Source of the DNA: a bacterium
Lineage (GTDB): Bacteria; SZUA-79; Acidulodesulfobacterales; Acidulodesulfobacteraceae
Direction: 5' to 3'
Length of the DNA: 17,536 bases
Assembly: GCA_021800745.1 (NCBI GenBank)
Contig: JAJYYS010000015.1
Span: 1 to 17,536, forward strand
The notes under the pieces were generated by a model. The model had not been told where the DNA came from, ran no database searches, and saw only the letters and a program-made list of their open reading frames with translations. Made by a program: the position numbers and the translations under genes. Positions 8,085-14,537 of the stretch are shown piece after piece. Within the stretch, counting starts at the first letter, position 1; every line of letters starts with the position of its first letter.

Positions 8085-9698
8085 ATGGTAAACGGTAAAG
8101 CAAAATCCATCATGATTCAGGGGACGTCGAGTTCCGCAGGGAAAAGCGCCTTGACGGCTGGATTCCTTAGGTATTTCTCCGGCAGGTGCGTTAACTGCTC
8201 GCCTTTTAAGCCTCAAAATATGTCTCTTAACAGTTTCGTTACCGAAGACGGTTTTGAAATTGCCGTGTCGCAGGCAGTCCAATCGGAAGCGGCTTTTAAA
8301 AAACCTTTAAGGCAGATGAACCCCATTTTAATAAAACCTTCGTCTGATACGGAAATGCATCTTATAGTCGATGGAAAACATTTCGGGAATATGAATTTCA
8401 GAGACTACAACCGCAGAAAAGATTTTTTCCTAGGAAAAGCCGCCGTTTCATTTGAATTTTTAGCCGGCTCAAACGACCTCGTAGTCATAGAAGGAGCGGG
8501 AAGTCCGGCTGAAATAAACCTGTTTAAATACGATATAGCAAATATGGGTTTTGCCGAAATTTACGATATTCCGGTAATTCTTGTAGCCGATATAGAAAGA
8601 GGCGGGGTTTTTGCTTCTCTTTACGGGACTGTTAAACTGCTTCCGCCGAAGTGGAGGAAGCTGGTAAAAGGTTTTATTATAAACAAATTCAGGGGCGACC
8701 TTTCTATACTCGAGCCTGGAATCAGGCAGATGGAAAATAAACTCAAAATACCGTGTCTCGGGGTTATTCCCTATATAAAAAATATGCATATCGAGGCTGA
8801 AGACAGCCTTAATTTTAAGAAATACGGCATTTACGGCGGAGCTGGGGACGGCAGGCTTAAAATAGGAATAGTACGGTTAAACCATATCTCTAATTTTAAC
8901 GAATTCGACCCTCTATTTTTCGACGAGAGGCTGTCGGCAGGATTTTTCGACTCCGTTCCTTACAAAGCGGACGAATTCGATATGATAATAATACCCGGGT
9001 CTAAATCTACCGCCGCGGATTTAGCCGACATTAAAAATTCGGGGTTATTCGACTATATAAAGCGTTTCGGGAAAAGCGGGAAAGGCATTATTATGGGGAT
9101 ATGCGGCGGATTTCAGATGATGGGAGAGCGTATAACCGACCCGCATAATTTGGAATCCGCCGCCGGTATAATTGGCGAAGGCGGGATATCCGGCTTCGGT
9201 TTTTTTAAGACGGTAACGGAATTATCTAAAGAAAAGATATTGGCCGGCCAAAAATACGGATTTAAACTTAACGACAACGCCTGCCGTCATTTTATTGACG
9301 GATACGAAATTCATAACGGCAGAACGTTCTTTTCTAAAAATTATTACGGCGGCGATATTACTTCGGATATATTTGAACCGGCGGCTGGAGGCGGCGGAGG
9401 CGGTTCATTGCCGGAAGCGGGTATTTTATCCATTTTATCGGAAGATAAAAGAAAAATAGGAACATACGTTCATGGATTATTCGCCAACGAAATATTTAAA
9501 GATTTTATAATTGAATCGTTAAATAAAAGCATTAAAAATAAAAAAAATAAAAATGAATGGAAAAAAAATAGTTCCGGATACGGTGAAACCGGAAGGCGTT
9601 CCTATGAGGCGGTTAAAAACGACAGTTTCAACCTTTTATCCGAAAATATAGAAAAGCATTTAAATATCGGATTACTGAAATCTATCGCCGGTATTTAA
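8085..9698 (+). CDS. cobQ: Cobyric acid synthase (adenosylcobyrinate a,c-diamide amidotransferase)
   Basis: Amidates four carboxyl side chains of adenosylcobyrinic acid a,c-diamide using glutamine and ATP, in cobalamin synthesis. The N-terminal dethiobiotin-synthetase-like ATPase has the P-loop GTSSSAGKS (13-21), then FKPQNMSLNS and EGAGSPAEINL typical of CobQ. The C-terminal class I amidotransferase domain shows IIIPGSKST, the nucleophile Cys340 in MGICGGFQMMG, GYEIHNGRT and the His463 motif GTYVHGLF. At 537 aa it is longer than the usual ~485-510. The extra length comes from a Gly-rich loop (9376-9420, six consecutive glycines) and a Lys/Asn-rich tail after the VHGLF helix (9520-9620). No other cob or cbi gene is present, so the pathway must lie elsewhere or depend on salvage. 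The ATG has no clear Shine-Dalgarno. Confidence 0.96.
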   Translation: MVNGKAKSIMIQGTSSSAGKSALTAGFLRYFSGRCVNCSPFKPQNMSLNSFVTEDGFEIAVSQAVQSEAAFKKPLRQMNPILIKPSSDTEMHLIVDGKHFGNMNFRDYNRRKDFFLGKAAVSFEFLAGSNDLVVIEGAGSPAEINLFKYDIANMGFAEIYDIPVILVADIERGGVFASLYGTVKLLPPKWRKLVKGFIINKFRGDLSILEPGIRQMENKLKIPCLGVIPYIKNMHIEAEDSLNFKKYGIYGGAGDGRLKIGIVRLNHISNFNEFDPLFFDERLSAGFFDSVPYKADEFDMIIIPGSKSTAADLADIKNSGLFDYIKRFGKSGKGIIMGICGGFQMMGERITDPHNLESAAGIIGEGGISGFGFFKTVTELSKEKILAGQKYGFKLNDNACRHFIDGYEIHNGRTFFSKNYYGGDITSDIFEPAAGGGGGGSLPEAGILSILSEDKRKIGTYVHGLFANEIFKDFIIESLNKSIKNKKNKNEWKKNSSGYGETGRRSYEAVKNDSFNLLSENIEKHLNIGLLKSIAGI

Positions 9699-9745
9699 CC
9701 CTGAATTTATGGATTACCGCTTCCCTCTCGACCTCCTGCCCCGTG

Positions 9746-9779
9746 AAGTTTTTTTGAAACTTTCCCGCTTTCGCGGGAA
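9746..9779. repeat. REP-like palindrome with adjacent hairpin in the convergent gap
   Basis: Between the convergent ends of cobQ and ftsX lies a perfect 7-bp inverted repeat, TTCCCGC (9762-9768) and GCGGGAA (9773-9779), with loop TTTC. It resembles the TTCCCGCGAAAGCGGGAA palindromes dispersed in many bacterial genomes. Directly upstream, AAGTTT (9746-9751) and AAACTT (9757-9762) form a second, weaker hairpin. Neither is followed by a convincing U-run on either strand, so terminator function is uncertain. The rest of 9699-9843 shows no gene. Confidence 0.5.
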
Positions 9780-9843
9780 TTACAATCCGGAAATTGTTAA
9801 ATATTCAAATAATTGTGATAATTTCTAACGGTGATTTAAGGTT

Positions 9844-10734
9844 TTATAGGAATTTTTTAGACGACAGATATGTTCCGGCGATGCCGGATACTGCGGCTAT
9901 TAAGAATACTATAGCTATTTGCGGCGGATTTAAAAAAATTATTTTTATGTGGAAAAATTCAAGAAAACTATCGAATTTATAAAATATAAATATTTTATAA
10001 ATTGCGAAAAGAAGCATAATGGAAACGAAAAAAGATAGAATAGTCCCTATTTCTCCTTCTATGAACATCGGTATCCTGATATAATTATTCGTAGCGCCTA
10101 TAAGCCTTAATATTTCAATCTCGTTCTGTTTTCTAAGTATAACTAGTTTTATCGCGCTGTACGATATAAAAATAGATAATATAAATAAAAACAGAAAAAG
10201 AATAAGCCCTACGACTTTAGTAAAAAACATAAACTGGACTATTCTGTCCTGAAGCATTTTATTGTAGTAAACTAATTTTACCCCTTTCAATGATTTTAAC
10301 CGCAAATAAATATTGCTTAAAAAAATACTGCTGACGGCGCTTTTTTTAAAATTAATTTTTATAAAAGCCGGCAGATTATCAGGATTCATATTTTTTAAAA
10401 TAGACTTAAGATGTTTTACTCTTTTTTCCAAAAATTTCATCGAAGATTTATTGCTGTAATATGCCGCGCTTTTAACGCCGTTTAGTTTGCCGATGAAATT
10501 AAGCACGTTATCTTTTTTTGCGTTATTGTTTAAAAAAACGAACATTACGTTGCTTTTCTGAAAAGTACTCATATAGTTATAAATATTTATATAGCAGAGA
10601 AGGAAAAATAGCATTATAAAGAAGGAAAAAGACATTATCAGGAAAGCGAAGACGTTGCCCGAAATATTAGATTTAATATTCAATGACGCAATTTTAAAAT
10701 AGTTTGCGATATAATTAACTCTTTGTGATATCAA
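9844..10734 (-). CDS. ftsX: Cell division ABC transporter permease FtsX
   Basis: Inner-membrane partner of FtsE that relays ATP hydrolysis to periplasmic peptidoglycan hydrolase activators at the septum. At 296 aa it has the family length and the FtsX topology: cytosolic N-terminus, TM1 ~27-50, a periplasmic domain ~51-168, TM2 ~170-198, TM3 ~228-252 and TM4 ~272-290. The cytosolic loop after TM2 has the diagnostic RKQNEIEILRLIGATNNYIR followed by PMFIEG. The start is a TTG that overlaps the end of ftsE by 20 bases, with GGAAGG about 10 bases upstream. The sequence is hydrophobic and divergent, but the loop motif and the adjacent ftsE make the call firm. Confidence 0.93.
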   Translation of the reverse strand: MISQRVNYIANYFKIASLNIKSNISGNVFAFLIMSFSFFIMLFFLLCYINIYNYMSTFQKSNVMFVFLNNNAKKDNVLNFIGKLNGVKSAAYYSNKSSMKFLEKRVKHLKSILKNMNPDNLPAFIKINFKKSAVSSIFLSNIYLRLKSLKGVKLVYYNKMLQDRIVQFMFFTKVVGLILFLFLFILSIFISYSAIKLVILRKQNEIEILRLIGATNNYIRIPMFIEGEIGTILSFFVSIMLLFAIYKIFIFYKFDSFLEFFHIKIIFLNPPQIAIVFLIAAVSGIAGTYLSSKKFL

Positions 10735-11353
10735 TTACCCGGGCCCTTCCCATGTTTATAAGATTTTTATCGTGCGTTGCCAGCATTACGGTAGTTCCTT
10801 TGTTGTTGAAAGATTTTATTATATCTATTATAATCCGGGAAGTTTCTTCGTCCAGGTTTCCTGTAGGTTCGTCCGCAAGCAGAACCTGAGGATTTTGGAC
10901 AAGCGCCCTTGCTATGGCGACTCTTTGCTGTTCTCCGCCCGATAAACTTAAAGGAAATTCATCTTTTTTGGTATAAAGTTCCACGGCTTTTAATATTTCC
11001 GAAACATTCTTTATTATTACGTCGCCGAAGATTCCGGAAACTTCGAGACCGAGGGCGACGTTCTGAAATACGGTTCTGTTAGGCAGAAGTTTAAAATCCT
11101 GAAACACGAAGCCTATTTTTCTTCTTAAAAAAGGTATATCCCGGGGCTTTAAATCCTGAAGCTCCGTTCCTAAAAATTTTACCGCTCCGTGAGAGGGGCT
11201 TTCTAAGGCTATAAGCATTTTTAAAGTGGTGGTTTTACCGGCGCCGGACGGTCCTGTTATAAAAATAAATTCACCTTTGTTGACGGTAAAATTCAGGTCC
11301 CTTAAAATATAGTTTTTATCGTAATTTTTATATACGTGGCTGAATTCTATCAA
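10715..11353 (-). CDS. ftsE: Cell division ATP-binding protein FtsE
   Basis: ATPase of the FtsEX complex, 212 aa (family ~220). Walker A GPSGAGKT (34-41), Q-loop Gln85 in FVFQDFKLLPNRTVFQNVA (an FtsE-typical stretch), ABC signature LSGGEQQRVAIARAL (from 137), Walker B VLLADEPTGNLD (157-168) and H-loop His194 (ATHDK) are all intact. The start is TTG (complement of 11351-11353), chosen because AAGGTG on the minus strand (11361-11366) ends 7 bases upstream and overlaps the thiE stop, suggesting coupled translation. It lies between thiE (11-base gap) and ftsX (20-base overlap) in a three-gene minus-strand operon. Distinction from LolD-type ATPases rests on the downstream FtsX. Confidence 0.95.
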   Translation of the reverse strand: MIEFSHVYKNYDKNYILRDLNFTVNKGEFIFITGPSGAGKTTTLKMLIALESPSHGAVKFLGTELQDLKPRDIPFLRRKIGFVFQDFKLLPNRTVFQNVALGLEVSGIFGDVIIKNVSEILKAVELYTKKDEFPLSLSGGEQQRVAIARALVQNPQVLLADEPTGNLDEETSRIIIDIIKSFNNKGTTVMLATHDKNLINMGRARVIDITKS

Positions 11354-11364
11354 ATTTACGCACC

Positions 11365-12015
11365 TTAATTTTTTAAATATTCGTCAATATTTTTTCTCAA
11401 TTTTGCGGCGGCTTCCGCGGAGCTCGCGGCATTAGAAACAGCGCCTATTACGGCAATTCCGCTTACGCCCGCCGGGGCGAGTTCTTTAATATTAAACTCG
11501 TTTATCCCGCCGATAGCTATTGCGGGTATTTTAACCGCACCGCATATTTCTTTCATGGTTTCACGCGCCATTAATGCGCCTGCGTCGGTTTTCGAACCGG
11601 TAGGATAAGCCGGTCCTATACCCACATAATCGGCGCCGTCATTTTCCGCCTTAACCGCCTGTTCTATGTTTTCGGCGCTGACGCCTATTATTAAGCCCGG
11701 AAATATTTTTTTTACGTAAGCCGCCGGAAGGTCGTCCTGTCCTAAATGAACGCCGTCCGCTCCGGCCGCATATGCGATATCCGGCCTGTCGTTTATTATA
11801 AGTACGGGCTTTTTTTTATCTTTTCCGAAAGATTCCAGCGTTTTTTTTATAAATACGGCCGAACGATAAAGGCCTACTGCCGGTATTTTTTTATTTCTTA
11901 ACTGCAAAACGTCTGCCGAACTTAAGACTGCGGCGTCAACCAAATCTTTTAGATATTTTTCCTCTTCGTCCGAATCGAAATCTTTTGTTATTATATGAAA
12001 ATTTAATGTTTTCAT
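11365..12015 (-). CDS. thiE: Thiamine phosphate synthase
   Basis: Joins the pyrimidine pyrophosphate (HMP-PP) and thiazole phosphate moieties to form thiamine phosphate. A TIM-barrel fold is indicated by VLQLRNKK (36-43), IINDRPDIAYAAGADGVHLGQDDLP (73-97), IGVSAEN, DYVGIGPAYPTGSKTDAG (129-146) and IPAIAIGGI (163-171), which cover the pyrophosphate/Mg and thiazole-phosphate sites. I start at the ATG complementing 12013-12015, giving 216 aa, the family length. A start 25 codons further upstream would add an unconserved Lys/Ile/Tyr-rich leader and run to the lipoprotein promoter. No good Shine-Dalgarno is seen; a TATAAT on the minus strand (12034-12039) could give a near-leaderless message. No TPP riboswitch elements are visible upstream. 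It is first in the operon with ftsE and ftsX, an unrelated pathway. Confidence 0.93.
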   Translation of the reverse strand: MKTLNFHIITKDFDSDEEEKYLKDLVDAAVLSSADVLQLRNKKIPAVGLYRSAVFIKKTLESFGKDKKKPVLIINDRPDIAYAAGADGVHLGQDDLPAAYVKKIFPGLIIGVSAENIEQAVKAENDGADYVGIGPAYPTGSKTDAGALMARETMKEICGAVKIPAIAIGGINEFNIKELAPAGVSGIAVIGAVSNAASSAEAAAKLRKNIDEYLKN

Positions 12016-12083
12016 TTTATCATAGTATATGATATTATATTGTAGATTTTTTTCAATAATTTTTTTAAAAATAAAAATTTCTC

Positions 12084-12112
12084 TTGACAAAATCTTTAGC
12101 TAAAAATAGAAT
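12084..12112 (+). promoter_or_regulatory. Strong sigma-70-type promoter candidate for the small lipoprotein
   Basis: Consensus TTGACA (12084-12089), a 17-base spacer and TAGAAT (12107-12112, 5 of 6). A long A/T tract (about 12046-12080) immediately upstream resembles an UP element. The predicted start is near 12119, leaving a leader of about 20 bases that consists mostly of the ribosome binding site. Confidence 0.7.
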
Positions 12113-12124
12113 AAAAAATGTTAA

Positions 12125-12135
12125 AAGGAGGTGAT
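12125..12135 (+). promoter_or_regulatory. Near-perfect Shine-Dalgarno deciding a TTG start
   Basis: AAGGAGGTGAT matches the 16S rRNA anti-Shine-Dalgarno over 11 bases. Its GGAGG core ends 9 bases before the TTG at 12141. It is by far the best ribosome binding site in the window and fixes the lipoprotein start at a TTG codon. Confidence 0.85.
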
Positions 12136-12140
12136 AAATT

Positions 12141-12374
12141 TTGAAAAAGCTTACAGTATTAGTTTTAGGAGCGTTTTTAGTCGTATCTGCATTGGCATTC
12201 TCCGGTTGCGCAAAAAAACCGGCTCCGAAACCGGCCCCGAAAGCTCCGGCAGCCGTAACTGCGCCTGCAGCCCCTGCAGCGACTTCTGCTACGGCCAAAG
12301 CTCCCGCTAAAAAAGAGGCAGCTAAAACAACCGCAGCCCCGAAAGCTCCGGCAGCGCCTAAAGCAAACAGCTAA
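12141..12374 (+). CDS. Small Ala/Pro/Lys-rich lipoprotein, function unknown
   Basis: A 77-aa protein with an N-terminal signal (KK, then a hydrophobic stretch 4-20) ending in a lipobox-like FSGC at residues 20-23, so Cys23 is the predicted lipidated residue after signal peptidase II cleavage. The 55-residue mature part is 23 Ala, 11 Pro and 10 Lys (44 of 55) with a single acidic residue, arranged as PAPK and APAAP-type runs. It is likely extended, disordered and basic. The start codon is TTG, fixed by the Shine-Dalgarno. The promoter, ribosome site and downstream hairpin suggest a strongly expressed, largely monocistronic gene. I do not recognise a family. It could be a periplasmic spacer or peptidoglycan-contacting lipoprotein given the division and wall genes around it, but that is inference. 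Confidence 0.82.
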   Translation: MKKLTVLVLGAFLVVSALAFSGCAKKPAPKPAPKAPAAVTAPAAPAATSATAKAPAKKEAAKTTAAPKAPAAPKANS

Positions 12375-12398
12375 GGTTTTAGAATTCAAAATTTTCCG

Positions 12399-12440
12399 CC
12401 CGCTTTTTTATGCTAATACAAATCGGCATAGAAAAGCGGG
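12399..12440 (+). terminator. Intercistronic hairpin, probable terminator or attenuator
   Basis: CCCGCTTTTTTATGC (12399-12413) pairs with GCATAGAAAAGCGGG (12426-12440) over 15 bp with one G-U pair and a 12-base loop. On the + strand it is followed by ATTTAATTTT, a moderate U-rich tail. It begins 24 bases after the lipoprotein stop and ends 14 bases before the next ATG, so some readthrough or a separate promoter is needed for the downstream genes. A partial terminator that sets the lipoprotein well above the operon is likely. Confidence 0.65.
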
Positions 12441-12454
12441 ATTTAATTTTACCG

Positions 12455-13177
12455 ATGAAAAAAGCAATAGTATATTCCTCCGTTTTCCTTGCATTAATTT
12501 TAACCTTATTTTGTTTTAAGGCATTCGCCGCCTCCTCACTTACTGACGTAAGCCAAAGTTCCAAAATCGTAAAATCAGGTTCAAAATATTCCGCAATATT
12601 GAAAAGACTTTATTTTTACAAAAGAGACCTTGCTTTTTTATCTTCCAAAATTTCTAAAGAAGAAAAAGGCATTAAAGATTTAAAAAATAAAATAAAAAAT
12701 TCCGAAGATAAAATAAAAAAATTAAGAAATAAGATAAAAAAAGACGGACTCCTGGTCAAAGTTATTGTTGCCCGAATTTTTATTATACATAAAGAATATG
12801 GTTCCGCCAAGCTGTTGTCCTTTAAGGACGATACGGACGGCTTCATAATAAATTATCAGCTTAAGACGCTTTTACGGGAGGAAGAAACGAAATTATCGAA
12901 ACTCGTTAATCGCAAAAATAAATTTTTGAAACTTAAAACTTATTTAAAAAAAGAAAAAGACACTCTGGTTCTTGCCGTTAAAAGCATTGACGGCACAAAA
13001 ATAAAACTGGAGGATTTAATAGACGGAATAAATAACTATATTAAATCCGTAAAAATAAAATATAAGCATAAGCATAATAAAAATAATAGACTTTTAAGGC
13101 GCAAAGTTATAAAATTAATTCATAATTTAAACGGCAGTTCCAAAAAAAACGATATAAAATTTATTATAATGAGGTAA
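12455..13177 (+). CDS. Secreted coiled-coil protein, EnvC-like N-terminal region without LytM domain
   Basis: 240 aa from the ATG at 12455. A longer frame from 12410 would start inside the hairpin and put residues in front of a clean signal peptide. The signal (MKK, hydrophobic core 5-18, AFA-A cleavage near residue 25) predicts periplasmic export. Residues ~45-100 and ~130-185 are charged heptad-like coiled coils around a segment (VIVARIFIIHKEYGSAKLLSF, then NYQLKTLLREEETKL) that resembles the hairpin region of EnvC-type murein hydrolase activators. The gene stops 7 bases before ctpA, and the C-terminal LytM/M23 domain usual in EnvC is absent. Its place upstream of ctpA and the deacetylase, and near ftsEX, supports an FtsEX-linked role. 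A generic periplasmic coiled-coil protein is the alternative. The tail is Lys/His/Asn-rich. Confidence 0.7.
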   Translation: MKKAIVYSSVFLALILTLFCFKAFAASSLTDVSQSSKIVKSGSKYSAILKRLYFYKRDLAFLSSKISKEEKGIKDLKNKIKNSEDKIKKLRNKIKKDGLLVKVIVARIFIIHKEYGSAKLLSFKDDTDGFIINYQLKTLLREEETKLSKLVNRKNKFLKLKTYLKKEKDTLVLAVKSIDGTKIKLEDLIDGINNYIKSVKIKYKHKHNKNNRLLRRKVIKLIHNLNGSSKKNDIKFIIMR

Positions 13178-13184
13178 GCAAGTT

Positions 13185-14531
13185 ATGGGCAGACTGCGGT
13201 ATATTTCAATCCTTTTAGTTTTTGTTTTTTCGGTTCCGGTGCTCACTGCTAAACCGGATGCATGCTTAGCTTCGGGCAAAACAGCCAAAAAAAATCCGGA
13301 ATATACGGTAAGCAGGGAAAAATTAAGCGGAAGCACGCTCAAAAATTTAAGATTATTTTCAAAAGTTTATACTTTAATAAAAAATAATTATATTAAAAAG
13401 GAACCTTCCAGAAAACTCTTATTCGGCGCGATTGAGGGTATGGTATCCACTCTCGACCCTCACACGTATTTTCTTACCCCGAGCGAATTCAGGCAGATGA
13501 GGTCGGAAACATCAGGAGAATTTACGGGTATAGGCATTAAAATTTCGACGAAGAACCGGTACATAATAGTTATAGCCCCCATAGACGGTTCTCCGGCCGC
13601 TAAAGCCGGAATTAAAGCGGGCGATATCATCGAAAAAATAGGCGATATATCGACCTACAATATGAATATAATGAAAGCCGTAGCTCTTTTACACGGCAAA
13701 GTAGGAACTTCGGTAAATCTGCTGATAGAGCGCAAAGGGTTCGCGCGCCCTAAAATTTTCAGCCTTATGCGTGAAAAGATAATATTAAAAAGCGTTAAAT
13801 ATATGATACTTCCGCATCATATCGGCTACGTCAGGATTTCCAGCTTTCAGGATCATACCAATTCACAGCTTTTGAAAGCCTTAAAAATAATAAATTTAAA
13901 GGAACACGGAATCAAAGGGCTTATACTCGACTTAAGAAACAATCCCGGCGGCCTGTTAAACGAAGCCGTCAAGGTTGGCAGCGATTTCATAAAAGACGGA
14001 GTGATAGTTTATACAAAGGGAAGAATAAAATCGCAGGACGTCAAATATTACGCGCTTGGGCAGCATATAGTTCCGAATTATCCCATAGCGGTTCTCGTAA
14101 ATGCGGGTACGGCAAGCGCAGCGGAAATAACCGCGGGGAGTCTGCAGGCGCATAAAAGGGCATTGGTGGTCGGAACGAGAACCTTTGGAAAGGGTTCGGT
14201 GCAGACGGTTTTTTCTCTGCCCGACGGCACGGGCATGGGTCTTACCACGGCTTTTTATTTTCTTCCTAACGGCGTTTCGGTGCAGGATACGGGCGTCATA
14301 CCTAATTTCGACATACACAGCTCGAAAGATTTTATATTCGTCAAGCCCCTTAGAAGATTAAGAGAAGTCAATTTGAGACACCACTTTCAAAATCCCGAAA
14401 ACAAAAGGCTTAAAAACGAACGCAGCTATAAGACATTCAAGGTTTATTTCAAGAAAGACGACCAGTTCAGATTTGCTTACGAGCTCTTAAAAAGCTGGGG
14501 CGATATCAAAAGCATCGGGGTAAAGGAGTAA
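13185..14531 (+). CDS. ctpA: Carboxy-terminal processing protease, S41 family (CtpA)
   Basis: Periplasmic serine protease that trims C-termini or degrades envelope proteins, including cell-wall hydrolases in other bacteria. 448 aa. An export signal at ~1-30 is followed by an N-terminal helical region containing DPHTYFLTP, a PDZ domain (~112-195, GEFTGIGIKI through AGIKAGDIIEKIGD), and the S41 core with GLILDLRNNPGGLL. The catalytic Ser311 (GTASAAE) and Lys336 (TFGKGSVQ) are 25 residues apart, as in the family. A helical C-terminal tail follows. GAGG (13171-13174) at the end of the EnvC-like gene serves as ribosome site, 10 bases before the ATG. The deacetylase follows after 6 bases. Confidence 0.96.
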   Translation: MGRLRYISILLVFVFSVPVLTAKPDACLASGKTAKKNPEYTVSREKLSGSTLKNLRLFSKVYTLIKNNYIKKEPSRKLLFGAIEGMVSTLDPHTYFLTPSEFRQMRSETSGEFTGIGIKISTKNRYIIVIAPIDGSPAAKAGIKAGDIIEKIGDISTYNMNIMKAVALLHGKVGTSVNLLIERKGFARPKIFSLMREKIILKSVKYMILPHHIGYVRISSFQDHTNSQLLKALKIINLKEHGIKGLILDLRNNPGGLLNEAVKVGSDFIKDGVIVYTKGRIKSQDVKYYALGQHIVPNYPIAVLVNAGTASAAEITAGSLQAHKRALVVGTRTFGKGSVQTVFSLPDGTGMGLTTAFYFLPNGVSVQDTGVIPNFDIHSSKDFIFVKPLRRLREVNLRHHFQNPENKRLKNERSYKTFKVYFKKDDQFRFAYELLKSWGDIKSIGVKE

Positions 14532-14537
14532 AAAAGG

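Noticed and set aside
9794..9982. Open frame of 62 codons on the + strand in the convergent gap
   Set aside because: It overlaps the 3' end of ftsX antisense, has no ribosome site and resembles no protein; most of it is the shadow of ftsX.
12016..12090. 25-codon N-terminal extension of ThiE
   Set aside because: No family counterpart and no ribosome site, and it runs into the opposite-strand promoter.
12016..12140. TPP riboswitch upstream of thiE
   Set aside because: No CTGAGA-type THI box or stem arrangement on the minus strand, and the region is almost pure A/T.
12065..12298. Ala/Gly-rich frame antisense to the lipoprotein gene
   Set aside because: Its composition is the mirror of the Ala/Pro codons on the plus strand; the plus strand has the promoter, Shine-Dalgarno and signal peptide.
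12410..12454. Upstream start for the EnvC-like gene
   Set aside because: The ATG lies inside the hairpin arm and would bury the clean signal peptide that starts at 12455.
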